Source of the DNA: JAEVLT01 sp964484065
Lineage (GTDB): Bacteria; Bacillota; Bacilli; Bacillales; Cytobacillaceae
DNA: 64,000 nucleotides
Reading direction: 5' to 3'
Assembly (NCBI GenBank): GCA_964484065.1
Contig: CAZAEW010000013.1
Location: 1 to 64,000 of the forward strand
The first letter of the stretch is position 1; every line of letters begins with the position of its first letter. The notes below the pieces were generated by a model. It made no database searches. It saw only the letters and a list, made by a program, of their open reading frames with translations, and had not been told where the DNA came from. Of this stretch, positions 1 to 8,871 are shown piece by piece. The translations under genes were made by a program, and so were the position numbers.

Positions 1-55
1 TATGCATCGCAAGAACAAGCTGTGCTTGTTCTGAAGGCGCTTGCGCTTTTCTTAT
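1..55 (+). repeat. Dispersed modular repeat, copy 1 (partial at window edge)
   Basis: This is the 3' part of a repeat family also present at about 36.2, 50.6 and 55.2 kb. Positions 2-54 match positions 55334-55386 almost base for base, including the 9-bp hairpin AGAACAAGC/GCTTGTTCT and the terminal block GGCGCTTGCGCTTTTCTTA. The rest lies left of the window. On the minus strand the repeat begins a few bases after the ytpI stop codon, so it probably forms the ytpI 3' untranslated region. Confidence 0.85.
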
Positions 56-59
56 GTTC

Positions 60-362
60 TTACTCTTTTAAGCTTTCAGCTTCCTCTATGGCGTAGGGAA
101 GGTAATGTTTATAGTCTTTAATTCCTGCCATGGCACTCAGCCCTCCAACAAGGATAAAGACAGCAGCAACAATGTAGGTGACCGTTGTGTGATGTATGAA
201 TAGCTGGTTAACCCCAAATAAACAGACAAACAAGCCAAGGGCAATGCTTGATTTTGAAGAAAGCCATTTCTTTTCAGCAGGACGATTGCTTCTTGCGTAC
301 TTTATTTTATAAAATAAATAGAAAGCTAGGGTCAGGACAATTAGGAAAGCAAGCAGGGGCAT
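60..362 (-). CDS. ytpI: YtpI family small membrane protein
   Basis: A 100-residue protein with three hydrophobic segments, at about residues 3-18, 40-56 and 61-80, and charged links between them. Length, segment layout and position beside nrnA match Bacillus YtpI, whose function is unknown to me. I start at the ATG at 362 because GGAGG lies nine bases upstream; the upstream in-frame ATG at 380 would put that ribosome-binding site inside the gene. It is transcribed divergently from nrnA and ends beside dispersed repeat copy 1. The family assignment is good; no function is inferred. Confidence 0.85.
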   Translation of the reverse strand: MPLLAFLIVLTLAFYLFYKIKYARSNRPAEKKWLSSKSSIALGLFVCLFGVNQLFIHHTTVTYIVAAVFILVGGLSAMAGIKDYKHYLPYAIEEAESLKE

Positions 363-468
363 TGATCCATTCCTCCACATTTCATATTTGTTAGTCTCTA
401 TACCTTAATGTATTAAAAATGACAAATCAAGCAGAAAAAGTAAATAGGTCTTACGGAAGGAGTACCTC

Positions 469-1404
469 ATGAAAGAACAAATATTAGAAACCATCAAAGC
501 ATTTGATACGATCATTATCCACCGCCATATTCGGCCGGACCCTGATGCATACGGCTCCCAATTCGGATTGGCTGAAGTATTAAAAGCATCATTCCCGGAA
601 AAAAGAATCTTTGCCGTGGGCCAGGAAGACCCGTCTCTCTATTATTTAAAGAGGGTGGACGAAATTGAGGATGAAGTATACAAAGGGGCGCTTGTCATTG
701 TCTGTGATACGGCGAATCAAGAGAGGATCAGCGACAGCAGGTACACACTTGGGGATAAACTAATTAAAATTGACCACCATCCAAATGAAGAACCATATGG
801 AGACTTGCTTTGGGTCGATACAAATGCCAGCTCTGTCAGCGAGATGATTTACGAGCTTTATTTACTTGGAAAAGATAAAGGCTTAGTCATGAATGATGAA
901 GCAGCACGGCTTTTGTATGCAGGGATTGTCGGGGATACGGGGAGATTTTTGTTCCCGAGTACAACAGAAAAGACGTTTGCCTATTCGGGAGAATTAATTC
1001 ACTATGATTTTTCTCGGACCGAGATTTATGACAAAATGTACGAACTGAAGCCGAATATTGTGAAGCTGAATGGATACATTCTTTTGAATTTTGAAGTCCA
1101 CGCAAATGGTGCAGCATCGATGAGACTTCCAAAAGAACTCCTTGATGAATATGAGGCTACAGCTTCTGAGGCTTCATCGCTTGTAGGGGCATTAGGAAAT
1201 GCTGCGGGTATAAAAGCCTGGGTCTTTTTCATTGAAGAAGACACACAAATTCGCGTTCGCCTGCGCTCAAAGGGCCCAGTAATTAATACAGTCGCAAGAA
1301 TGTTTAATGGCGGAGGACACCCGCTTGCATCTGGGGCTACCATCTACTCATGGGATGAAGTGCACACCGTCGTGAAAAAATTAGAAGAAGTTTGTGCAGG
1401 CTAA
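469..1404 (+). CDS. nrnA: Bifunctional oligoribonuclease / pAp phosphatase NrnA (DHH family)
   Basis: A 311-residue DHH/DHHA1 phosphoesterase. Visible motifs are HIRPDPDAYGSQ (20-31), VCDTAN (78-83), the signature IDHHP (101-105), and GGGHPLASGA (from 281) in the C-terminal substrate-binding domain. In the family this Mn-dependent enzyme degrades nanoRNAs of 2-5 nt and dephosphorylates 3'-phosphoadenosine 5'-phosphate, completing mRNA decay and protecting sulfur assimilation. It is cytosolic. The length matches B. subtilis NrnA. An AAGGAG site precedes the ATG. It is monocistronic and ends in a hairpin facing ytrI. Confidence 0.95.
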   Translation: MKEQILETIKAFDTIIIHRHIRPDPDAYGSQFGLAEVLKASFPEKRIFAVGQEDPSLYYLKRVDEIEDEVYKGALVIVCDTANQERISDSRYTLGDKLIKIDHHPNEEPYGDLLWVDTNASSVSEMIYELYLLGKDKGLVMNDEAARLLYAGIVGDTGRFLFPSTTEKTFAYSGELIHYDFSRTEIYDKMYELKPNIVKLNGYILLNFEVHANGAASMRLPKELLDEYEATASEASSLVGALGNAAGIKAWVFFIEEDTQIRVRLRSKGPVINTVARMFNGGGHPLASGATIYSWDEVHTVVKKLEEVCAG

Positions 1405-1412
1405 AATAAGCT

Positions 1413-1437
1413 TAAGAATCGGCTGAGCCGATTCTTA
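1413..1437. terminator. Hairpin between convergent nrnA and ytrI
   Basis: A perfect 11-bp stem TAAGAATCGGC/GCCGATTCTTA with a 3-nt loop lies between the convergent genes. The T-tract is weak on both strands, so termination efficiency is uncertain. Confidence 0.6.
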
Positions 1438-1443
1438 GTTCCC

Positions 1444-1947
1444 TTATTCTTCAAATTTGATCTCGAGTCTAATCGAGAGGGTCGTGTAAATGATCATTTC
1501 TTTTACTTCAAGTTTGTATCTTTTATCATTTAGCTTTACGGTTTTATTTTCGATGATTTTTTTTATCAGGTCTTTGCTTTTAAAAACTGTCTCCAGGTCT
1601 TTTGCTAACATCATTCGAATATCTTCTTTAACGGAGTCTTCTACTTGATAAGCACTGAATGAATCAAGTCCGTATTTTTCCCAGTTTGTTATTTTGACAT
1701 TAATGGTTTGAACCGTTATTTTTTCGATATTGCGCTTGTTAGCTGTTTTATATTCTTCCTGCCAAATGCCGATGTCTTTTTTTAAATCGCGGATGTATTC
1801 CTGCTGTTTGCGGATAATTTTGGTATGTTTGTCCTGCCAAAAACCAAAAATATATAAAAAGATACTCCAGCTGATGATACCGCCGATTGCGGCACCTGCT
1901 AAAAAGCGCTGCCATGAGGGGTTTCGATATAAGGGAGGAATCCTCAT
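1444..1947 (-). CDS. ytrI: Sporulation membrane protein YtrI
   Basis: A 167-residue protein: a basic N-terminus, one transmembrane helix at about 15-33, a coiled-coil-like polar stretch (about 38-65), and a C-terminal domain rich in beta strands. It matches Bacillus YtrI, which is expressed in the mother cell under SigE with YtrH and is needed for efficient sporulation; its mechanism is not known. The ATG at 1947 forms an ATGA overlap with the ytrH stop, and AGGAGAG lies upstream. An upstream in-frame start (1971) would overlap ytrH further and lacks a better site. Confidence 0.88.
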   Translation of the reverse strand: MRIPPLYRNPSWQRFLAGAAIGGIISWSIFLYIFGFWQDKHTKIIRKQQEYIRDLKKDIGIWQEEYKTANKRNIEKITVQTINVKITNWEKYGLDSFSAYQVEDSVKEDIRMMLAKDLETVFKSKDLIKKIIENKTVKLNDKRYKLEVKEMIIYTTLSIRLEIKFEE

Positions 1948-2279
1948 GAAACACTCTCCTGCGTCAGCCATTTAATAAGCAGTGCACCTGTTTGTGCTCC
2001 TCCTAAAGCTGCAAAAATTAACAGCAATTGTTTCACAATATCTCTTGTTTCTCCGTCAAAAATACCTCTTTCAAAGCTGTAGACAGCATCAAATGTTCCC
2101 CCGATTGCAGCAACGATGGCCCAAATTCTTAAGACTGACGACAGCCTAGATACGGAAAATAATAAAGGCTGTCCAGTTAAAAAAGAGGCGATTCCGCCAA
2201 TTATGGAGCCTCCCAGCAAAACACCAAGCGCGATAAAATAACTCTCAATAAATGATGGGAAAAATCCAATTTCTTTCAT
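1944..2279 (-). CDS. ytrH: Sporulation membrane protein YtrH
   Basis: A 111-residue integral membrane protein with hydrophobic segments at about 11-33, 48-65 and 84-102 and a conserved central block IWAIVAAIGGTFDAVYSFER. It is first in the ytrH-ytrI operon, joined by a 4-nt ATGA overlap that implies translational coupling. The start at 2279 is preceded by AAGGTGG; an upstream in-frame start (2306) lacks such a site. The B. subtilis pair is SigE-dependent; I did not confirm a SigE promoter here. Confidence 0.88.
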   Translation of the reverse strand: MKEIGFFPSFIESYFIALGVLLGGSIIGGIASFLTGQPLLFSVSRLSSVLRIWAIVAAIGGTFDAVYSFERGIFDGETRDIVKQLLLIFAALGGAQTGALLIKWLTQESVS

Positions 2280-2401
2280 TGTCTCATCCACCTTATCCAC
2301 ACTCAAATTACTATCATCATATGGACAACAGAAATGGATTATGTTTTTAAGGGAAAATAGTTTATAAAACAGAACATACTTTCTTTTTTTATCAGAACCT
2401 C

Positions 2402-2407
2402 TATAAT
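2402..2407 (+). promoter_or_regulatory. Possible -10 box of dnaE
   Basis: A consensus TATAAT lies 35 bp upstream of the dnaE start. No good -35 hexamer sits at 17 bp, so only the -10 element is supported. Confidence 0.35.
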
Positions 2408-2442
2408 GAAAGAGAGAATAAGAATATAAGGGTGTGACAAGT

Positions 2443-5400
2443 ATGTCTTTTATTCACCTGCATATATACAGTGCGTACAGTCTATTATCAAGTACGATTC
2501 CTTTAAAAGAGCTAGTTAAACAAGCTGCCCGAAAAAATATAAAAGCATTAGCTCTCACGGACCGAAATGTCCTGTATGGAGCAGTTGAGTTTTATAAATT
2601 ATGCAAAGACAATCATATAAAACCGATAATGGGTTTAACGGTCGATATTGCAAGCGAGAGCGAGGAAAATACCTCCCACCCGCTTGTTTTATTGGCGGAA
2701 AATAACATCGGTTTTAAAAATCTCATCAAAATATCAAGTGTTGTCAAAACAAAAGCAGATAATGGGATTCCACTCAAATGGCTGAGACACTATTCTGCAG
2801 GGTTGATCGCAATTACACCTGGGCTTGAAGGGGAAATAGAACAATATCTGCTGGATGACAACGAACAAGCTGCAAAAGAATTGATCCAAAAGTTCAGAAG
2901 TATGTTTGGAAAGGAGAATTTTTTTCTTTCCATTCAAAACCACGGATTACATAAGGAAGAGATGTTAAGAGGAAAGCTGTCTTTCATCGCCAAAGAAATG
3001 AATGTTCCTTTGGCTGCAACAAATCAGGTATATTTTTTGGAAAAAGAAGACATGTTTGCACACGAATGTTTACTATCAATTAAAAATGGAGATAAATTAC
3101 AAGACGAACACAGACAAAAACTTGGAAGTGATCAATTTTATCTAAAAACAGCAAACGAAATGATCGACTGCCTGCCTGATTTTCCCGATGCGCTGGAAAA
3201 CACCATTCACATTGCAAGACGCTGTGAGTGTAACATGGAACTGAATAAAACCTATCTTCCTAAATATCCAACGGAAAATGGGAAATCCGCTGATCAGTAC
3301 CTCGAGGAGCTATGTGAGGAAGGGCTAAAAGAACGCTATACCGAACGAACAAATCAACATGTGGAGCGTCTCCGCTATGAGCTATCGGTTATTAAGCGAA
3401 TGAAATTTAGCGATTATTTTTTAATTGTATGGGATTTTATCAGATATGCGCGGAGCAAAGGAATATTAATAGGTCCCGGAAGGGGGTCCGCAGCGGGTTC
3501 GCTGGTTGCATATGTATTGAATATAACGAATGTAGATCCGATTAAACATCATTTGTTGTTTGAACGTTTCTTAAATCCTGAACGGGTCAGTATGCCGGAT
3601 ATCGATATTGATTTCCCTGATACGCGGAGAGATGAAGTGATCGAATATGTAGCAGGAAAGTACGGGGAATTGCATGTTGCGCAAATCGCTACTTTTGGAA
3701 CAATGGCCGCTAAAGCGGTATTAAGGGATGTCGGCCGAGTATTCGGTTTAAATACAAAGGAGCTTGATACTCTGACACGTCTTATTCCAGCCCGTCCCGG
3801 AATCAATCTTTCTGCGGCATATCAGGAATCATCAGCATTAAGATCCTTTACTGAAGAAAATCCAACTAACCAGAGGCTTTTTGCCACTGCATTAAAACTG
3901 GAAGGGCTGCCGCGGCACACTTCCACCCATGCTGCCGGAGTGGTCATTAGCGACAAACCGCTTGTTGAACTGGTTCCCATTCAAACCGGGAATAACCATG
4001 TTTACTTGACCCAATATTCAATGGAATATTTAGAAGAACTTGGATTATTAAAGATGGATTTTCTTGGATTGAGAAACCTGACAATCATTGATGATATTTT
4101 GAATTCCATATACCGAAATCATCGCAAGAAAATCGACATCAGCTCCATTCCTTTGGATGATCAAGCTGTTTACGATTTATTATCAAGGGGAGAAACAACG
4201 GGGATTTTTCAGCTTGAATCAGAAGGAATGAGAAAAGTATTAATGAGGCTTAAACCGTCATGCTTTGAAGATATTGTTGCGGTGAATGCTCTTTACCGTC
4301 CGGGACCGATGGAGAACATCCCGCTGTTTATTGACCGCAAACATGGCGCACAGCAGGTTAGTTATCCTCATCCGGATTTAAAACCAATATTGGAAAATAC
4401 GTACGGCGTCATTGTTTACCAAGAACAAATTATGCAAATTGCTTCGAGAATGGCCGGGTTTTCCCTTGGAGAAGCTGACTTGTTAAGACGGGCCGTTTCG
4501 AAAAAGAAAAAAGAGGTTCTCGATCAGGAAAGGAATCACTTTGTCAAAGGAGCTCTAAAAAAGGGATATGATGCTCCGCTTGCAAACGAAATTTATGACT
4601 TAATCGTCCGCTTTGCCAACTACGGATTTAATCGCAGCCACGCTGTTGCCTACAGTATGATTGCCTATCAGCTTGCCTACTTGAAGGTCCACTTTCCCGT
4701 TTATTTTATGGCGGGACTTTTGACATCCGTGATCGGAAGCGATGTAAAGATTGCACAGTATGTCCGTGAATCAAAACAAATGGGGATTCAGATTTTGCCT
4801 CCGTCCATCAATTGCAGCAGTTATTCATTCAAGGTGGAAAATAACATGATTCGGTACAGCCTTGCCGCAATACGAGGAGTCGGGGCCATATCTCTGAAGG
4901 AAATTTTTCAAGCAAGAAAAGAAAAAAAGTTTGTTGACCTATTTGATTTTTGTATTAGAGTTTCAACGAAAACAGTGAATCGAAAAACGTTAGAATCGCT
5001 TGTGCACTCGGGCAGTTTTGATGAATTTGGAGAAGATCGTGCTGTTCTGCTGGCAAGCTTGGATGTTGCGATAGAGCATGCTCAGTTAATCAGACCAATC
5101 AATTCAAATCAATTTGACTTGTTTGCAGAAGAAGAGTTTTTTCCAAAACCCAAATATGTTCAAATAGACCCAATCCCTTTAGAAGAAAAATTGGTTTGTG
5201 AGAAGGCAGCATTGGGCATATACCTCTCGAATCACCCGCTCTTTATTTTTGAAAAGAAACTTAAAGAAAGAGGAGCACGCCAGTTAATCGACCTTTCGCC
5301 TGCTCACAAGGGGGAGAAATCCGGAGTATACATTGCATCGATAAAGAAAATCCGTACAAAAAACGGAGAATTGATGGCTTTTTTTAACGTAAATGATTCA

Positions 5401-5808
5401 AGCGGTGAAATGGAAGCAGTCGCCTTTCCAAATGCCTATAAAAAATATTCTCTGCTTCTTGAGCAAGGGAATATGGTGCTGATAGAAGGAAAAGTAGAAG
5501 AGCGTTCAGGAAAACATCAATTTATCATTCAAAGAGTAACACCACTTGAAGATTGGGTTCAAGAAGGGCAGGAAAAACAGCCTGTTTTGTATTTAAAACT
5601 GGAGCAGGAAAAACAAAACCCCTACTTTCTTAAACAACTAAATCAATTATTGAAGGAAAACAAAGGTGAAATAGAAGTGATTCTTTATTATGAAGGATCA
5701 AATAAAACACTGAGACTTTCAAGAGAAAGTAATGTCTCAGGAAATGTTGAATTATTGGAAAAATTGAAAAAACTGCTGGGCTATCCGAACGTTATCCTGC
5801 AAGATTAA
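2443..5808 (+). CDS. dnaE: DNA polymerase III alpha subunit DnaE (error-prone type)
   Basis: A 1121-residue C-family polymerase. Order: PHP domain (1 to about 200, opening HLHIYSAYSLL); palm with PGRGSAAGS (from about 344) and PDIDIDF (from about 385) holding two catalytic aspartates; the third in LKMDFLGL (about 537); fingers with FNRSHAVAYS; helix-hairpin-helix; and an OB fold near 970-1050. In Bacillus, DnaE extends RNA primers before hand-off to PolC. The ATG at 2443 follows AAGGGTG with suitable spacing. The PHP histidine set looks degenerate (IYSAYS), as usual for polymerases without PHP exonuclease activity. Confidence 0.96.
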   Translation: MSFIHLHIYSAYSLLSSTIPLKELVKQAARKNIKALALTDRNVLYGAVEFYKLCKDNHIKPIMGLTVDIASESEENTSHPLVLLAENNIGFKNLIKISSVVKTKADNGIPLKWLRHYSAGLIAITPGLEGEIEQYLLDDNEQAAKELIQKFRSMFGKENFFLSIQNHGLHKEEMLRGKLSFIAKEMNVPLAATNQVYFLEKEDMFAHECLLSIKNGDKLQDEHRQKLGSDQFYLKTANEMIDCLPDFPDALENTIHIARRCECNMELNKTYLPKYPTENGKSADQYLEELCEEGLKERYTERTNQHVERLRYELSVIKRMKFSDYFLIVWDFIRYARSKGILIGPGRGSAAGSLVAYVLNITNVDPIKHHLLFERFLNPERVSMPDIDIDFPDTRRDEVIEYVAGKYGELHVAQIATFGTMAAKAVLRDVGRVFGLNTKELDTLTRLIPARPGINLSAAYQESSALRSFTEENPTNQRLFATALKLEGLPRHTSTHAAGVVISDKPLVELVPIQTGNNHVYLTQYSMEYLEELGLLKMDFLGLRNLTIIDDILNSIYRNHRKKIDISSIPLDDQAVYDLLSRGETTGIFQLESEGMRKVLMRLKPSCFEDIVAVNALYRPGPMENIPLFIDRKHGAQQVSYPHPDLKPILENTYGVIVYQEQIMQIASRMAGFSLGEADLLRRAVSKKKKEVLDQERNHFVKGALKKGYDAPLANEIYDLIVRFANYGFNRSHAVAYSMIAYQLAYLKVHFPVYFMAGLLTSVIGSDVKIAQYVRESKQMGIQILPPSINCSSYSFKVENNMIRYSLAAIRGVGAISLKEIFQARKEKKFVDLFDFCIRVSTKTVNRKTLESLVHSGSFDEFGEDRAVLLASLDVAIEHAQLIRPINSNQFDLFAEEEFFPKPKYVQIDPIPLEEKLVCEKAALGIYLSNHPLFIFEKKLKERGARQLIDLSPAHKGEKSGVYIASIKKIRTKNGELMAFFNVNDSSGEMEAVAFPNAYKKYSLLLEQGNMVLIEGKVEERSGKHQFIIQRVTPLEDWVQEGQEKQPVLYLKLEQEKQNPYFLKQLNQLLKENKGEIEVILYYEGSNKTLRLSRESNVSGNVELLEKLKKLLGYPNVILQD

Positions 5809-5810
5809 CC

Positions 5811-5838
5811 TTTACAACTAACTTTTATGTGTTATAGT
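5811..5838 (+). promoter_or_regulatory. SigA-type promoter of ytsJ
   Basis: TTTACA (5811-5816) and TATAGT (5833-5838) are separated by 16 bp. The predicted start, about 5845, abuts the palindromic site at 5846-5864. Confidence 0.6.
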
Positions 5839-5845
5839 GGTAAGG

Positions 5846-5864
5846 AGACCGTCTGGTCTGTTCA
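5846..5864. promoter_or_regulatory. Candidate GntR-family operator at ytsJ
   Basis: AGACC-gtct-GGTCT is an inverted repeat just downstream of the predicted ytsJ transcription start. It contains TGGTCTGTTCA (5854-5864), which matches 9 of 11 positions of the FadR-subfamily palindrome TGGTCTGACCA. The same TGGTCTG core recurs at the accD promoter. The neighbouring gntR gene is the obvious candidate regulator; this is inference. Confidence 0.45.
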
Positions 5865-5921
5865 CCCAAACAGAGAATGATGAGAGAAAATCAGCTAAAA
5901 AACTTAAGGAGTGAGGTATGA

Positions 5922-7160
5922 ATGACCTTGCGCGAAGAAGCATTACATATGCACAGAATAAACAAGGGAAAGCTGGAATCAAAATCTAAAGTCCAAGTTA
6001 GAAATGCAAAGGATTTAAGTTTGGCCTACTCTCCTGGAGTGGCTGAGCCATGTAAAGACATTTATGAAACTCCTGAAAAAGTATATGATTACACAATGAA
6101 AGGGAATATGGTTGCAGTTGTTTCAGATGGGACAGCTGTACTTGGTCTGGGGAATATTGGACCTGAGGCTGCACTTCCGGTAATGGAAGGGAAAGCCGTT
6201 CTTTTTAAAAGCTTCGCGGGTGTCGATGCTTTTCCGATTTGCCTGGACACAACAGACGTTGAAAAAATTATCGAAACCGTTAAATTGCTTGAGCCGACAT
6301 TCGGAGGGGTAAATCTCGAGGATATCGCTGCTCCGAATTGCTTTGTCATTGAAGAGCGGCTAAAGAAAGAATCAAATATCCCAATCTTTCACGATGATCA
6401 GCACGGTACCGCCATTGTAACAGTGGCCGCACTTGTAAATGCACTAAGGCTGGTTGGCAAAAAGATGAATGAGATTAAAGTGGTTGCCAATGGAGCAGGA
6501 GCAGCCGGAATTGCCATCATCAAGCTGTTATACAGTTATGGAGTTCGCGATATAATCATGTGTGATACAAAAGGAGCCATCTACGAAGGCAGACCGGAAG
6601 GAATGAACGCGGTTAAAACAGAGGTGGCTAAATTCACAAATCGTGATAATTTAAAAGGAACTCTTCAGGATGTGATCAAAGATGCCGATGTATTTATTGG
6701 CGTTTCGGCTGAGGGTGCGTTAACCAAAGAAATGGTTGCGACCATGAAACCGGATTCGATTATCTTTGCCATGGCAAATCCAACTCCTGAAATTATGCCG
6801 AATATTGCTAAAGAAGCAGGTGCTAGGGTTGTTGGAACAGGACGTTCCGATTTTCCTAACCAAGTAAATAATGTTCTTGCTTTTCCAGGGATATTCCGTG
6901 GTGCTCTTGATGTTCGGGCAAAGTATATTAATGAAAAAATGAAGGTAGCCGCTGTTGAAGCAATTGCAGGTTTAGTTCATGAAGATGAATTAAATGCTGA
7001 TTATGTCATTCCGGCACCATTTGATCCGCGTGTTGCTCCAGCGGTAGCAGCTGCTGTTGCGAAAGCGGCAATGGAAACAGGTGTTGCCCGTCTCAAAGTG
7101 GACCCTGAAGAAATTAAAGAAAAAACAATGAGGCTCGCTATTATTGGAAAAAGTGAGTGA
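5922..7160 (+). CDS. ytsJ: NADP-dependent malic enzyme YtsJ
   Basis: A 412-residue malic enzyme of the short bacterial type, decarboxylating malate to pyruvate with production of NAD(P)H. Visible are the SLAYSPGV substrate motif (about 33-40), the malate/metal segment MKGNMVAVVSDG, FHDDQHGTA, and a Rossmann GAGAAG (about 191-197). It closely follows B. subtilis YtsJ, the main NADP-dependent malic enzyme, but cofactor choice is taken from the family. AAGGAG precedes the ATG. The stop overlaps the start of the GntR regulator by 4 nt, making a two-gene operon upstream of accDA. Confidence 0.94.
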   Translation: MTLREEALHMHRINKGKLESKSKVQVRNAKDLSLAYSPGVAEPCKDIYETPEKVYDYTMKGNMVAVVSDGTAVLGLGNIGPEAALPVMEGKAVLFKSFAGVDAFPICLDTTDVEKIIETVKLLEPTFGGVNLEDIAAPNCFVIEERLKKESNIPIFHDDQHGTAIVTVAALVNALRLVGKKMNEIKVVANGAGAAGIAIIKLLYSYGVRDIIMCDTKGAIYEGRPEGMNAVKTEVAKFTNRDNLKGTLQDVIKDADVFIGVSAEGALTKEMVATMKPDSIIFAMANPTPEIMPNIAKEAGARVVGTGRSDFPNQVNNVLAFPGIFRGALDVRAKYINEKMKVAAVEAIAGLVHEDELNADYVIPAPFDPRVAPAVAAAVAKAAMETGVARLKVDPEEIKEKTMRLAIIGKSE

Positions 7161-7780
7161 TTCCAGCGGTGACTGCTTCGAAAATATACCTTGAGATTGT
7201 CGATCAGCTTAGAGAAATGATTTCCGCCGGCAACCTAAAGTCTGGAGATAAAATTCCTTCTGAACGTGAGTTATCTGAGCGCCTGCGTGTCGGGCGCTCT
7301 TCCGTTCGCGAAGCCTTAAGAGCTTTAGAATTGCTTGGATTAATTGAAACCAGGCGCGGAGAAGGTACGTTTATCAAGGATTTTAGAGATCATCAATTGG
7401 TTCCCCTTTTAGGAACGTTTATTTTAAAGGATGAGAAGGCAAAAAGGGATGCCATTGATACAAAGCACTTGATCGAGCTGGATTGTTTGCGGATCATTCT
7501 GAAAAGAGCGTCAAAAGAAGGCTTAAACCGATTGGAAAATTTGTTTAAGTCGGACCACATAGATGATAATGAATTCTTTTATAAAGTTATTCAAATGTCT
7601 GAAAACCATTTATTATTCCGAATATGGGTCATTTTAAAAGATTATTGTGTATCCCAATCAATAGAAAAGAATAGGTTTAACAAAGAGGATTATGCTAATC
7701 TCCTGCATGCATTAGAATTGGGAGACGAGGTGAAAACTCTTTCTGCTTATTGGGAACTCAGAAAATTGTCGACTTTTTAA
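7157..7780 (+). CDS. GntR-family transcriptional regulator, FadR subfamily
   Basis: A 207-residue regulator. Residues 1-75 form a winged helix-turn-helix with the GntR signature PSERELSERL...GRSSVREALR. Residues 90-207 form a short helical FCD-like domain. The usual FCD metal-binding FH is FY here, and the domain is shorter than typical, so the ligand may differ from metal-binding relatives. GTG start overlaps the ytsJ stop (GTGA), so translation is probably coupled. Position between ytsJ and accDA, with similar palindromes at both promoters, suggests control of malate and NADPH supply and malonyl-CoA synthesis. No ligand can be named. Confidence 0.85.
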   Translation: MIPAVTASKIYLEIVDQLREMISAGNLKSGDKIPSERELSERLRVGRSSVREALRALELLGLIETRRGEGTFIKDFRDHQLVPLLGTFILKDEKAKRDAIDTKHLIELDCLRIILKRASKEGLNRLENLFKSDHIDDNEFFYKVIQMSENHLLFRIWVILKDYCVSQSIEKNRFNKEDYANLLHALELGDEVKTLSAYWELRKLSTF

Positions 7781-7837
7781 TGACATGTACTGACAGTTTT
7801 TGAAGCTTTCTTATTTTATAGTGAAGACAAGCGTTCA

Positions 7838-7868
7838 AGCCCAAACAAAATGGGCATTTTTAAATTTT
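7838..7868 (+). terminator. Terminator of ytsJ-gntR
   Basis: GCCCA and TGGGC flank a 7-nt loop, followed by ATTTTTAAATTTTT. The stem is short but the T-rich tail is good. Confidence 0.6.
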
Positions 7869-7870
7869 TA

Positions 7871-7885
7871 AGTGGTCTGGCCACT
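7871..7885. promoter_or_regulatory. Candidate GntR-family operator at accDA
   Basis: AGTGGTCTGGCCACT is a near-perfect palindrome. Its core TGGTCTGGCCA matches 10 of 11 positions of TGGTCTGACCA. It covers the -35 position of the accD promoter, as expected of a repressor site. Confidence 0.55.
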
Positions 7886-7893
7886 GTCATTCC

Positions 7894-7899
7894 TATAAT
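7894..7899 (+). promoter_or_regulatory. -10 box of the accDA promoter
   Basis: A consensus TATAAT; the -35 position 17 bp upstream (AGTGGT) is poor and lies within the palindrome at 7871-7885. A leader of about 90 nt follows before the accD start. Confidence 0.5.
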
Positions 7900-7995
7900 G
7901 TAAACGCCATGAGCGAAAAAGAAAACTTCAGACTAAAAAACCGACAAAATATTTTGCCAGCTTGTCTGAGCTCTACCTACGAGGGAGGTTTTACC

Positions 7996-8871
7996 TTGCT
8001 TAAGGACCTTTTTACGAATGCAAAAACGAAAAAGAAAAAATATGCGACAATTCCATCCAGTTCTTTAAAACAAGATGTTCCTGAAGGGCTATTAACAAAA
8101 TGTCCATCGTGTAAAAAAATCATGTATACAAAGGATTTAGTGAAAAACTGTAAGGTATGCATGAATTGCGGCCACCACTTTCAAATGAGTGCCTGGGAGC
8201 GATTGGAAAGTTTCCTGGATGAAGGAACCTTTGAAGAATTTGATGCAAACATGATCTCAGAAAATCCATTAAATTTCCCGGGATACATTGAAAAACTGAA
8301 AAAAGACCAACAAACAAGCAAGCTTCATGAAGCGGTTGTCACCGGAAGCGGATCCGTAAATCAGCATAAACTTGTCGTAGCTGTAATGGATTCATCTTTT
8401 CGAATGGGCAGCATGGGATCGGTTGTAGGGGAAAAAATCACCCGTGCAGTTGAAAAGGCAGAAGAACTTTCCGTACCCTTTATTATTTTTACTGCTTCGG
8501 GCGGTGCCAGGATGCAGGAAGGGGCATTGAGCTTAATGCAAATGGCCAAAACCTGTGTTGCTTTAAAAAAATTCAGCGAAAATGGCGGACTATATATATC
8601 CATTTTGACCCACCCAACAACGGGCGGTGTTTCTGCCAGTTTTGCAACGATGGGGGATTATAACTTTGCTGAGCCTGGAGCATTAATCGCATTCGCTGGG
8701 CGAAGGACGATTGAGCAGACGATCCGGGAAGAACTCCCTGAAGATTTCCAAACAGCCGAGTTTCTTTTAAAACATGGACAGCTGGATGCTATTATTTCCC
8801 GTCTAGACTTAAAAGACCAAATTGCAAGCATTCTTGATATCCATCAGCCAGGAGGTGAACTAGAATGGTAG
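7996..8871 (+). CDS. accD: Acetyl-CoA carboxylase carboxyltransferase beta subunit AccD
   Basis: A 291-residue subunit that, with AccA, transfers carboxyl from carboxybiotin to acetyl-CoA to give malonyl-CoA, the first committed step of fatty-acid synthesis. An N-terminal zinc ribbon is visible (C36, C39, C55, C58), followed by the crotonase-fold carboxyltransferase domain with FIIFTASGGARMQEG and HPTTGGVSASFA. I choose the TTG at 7996 because AGGGAGG lies 7 bp upstream and the protein then opens MLKDLFT as in B. subtilis; an upstream in-frame ATG (7909) has no ribosome-binding site. The gene overlaps accA by 7 nt. Confidence 0.94.
   Translation: MLKDLFTNAKTKKKKYATIPSSSLKQDVPEGLLTKCPSCKKIMYTKDLVKNCKVCMNCGHHFQMSAWERLESFLDEGTFEEFDANMISENPLNFPGYIEKLKKDQQTSKLHEAVVTGSGSVNQHKLVVAVMDSSFRMGSMGSVVGEKITRAVEKAEELSVPFIIFTASGGARMQEGALSLMQMAKTCVALKKFSENGGLYISILTHPTTGGVSASFATMGDYNFAEPGALIAFAGRRTIEQTIREELPEDFQTAEFLLKHGQLDAIISRLDLKDQIASILDIHQPGGELEW

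Noticed and set aside
7157..7780. GntR regulator as a truncated pseudogene
   Set aside because: Its ligand domain is short, but the frame is intact, coupled to ytsJ and followed by a terminator, and plausible operators lie nearby.
7909..7995. AccD start 29 codons upstream
   Set aside because: No ribosome-binding site precedes the ATG at 7909, while the TTG at 7996 has AGGGAGG at 7 bp and gives the conserved N-terminus.
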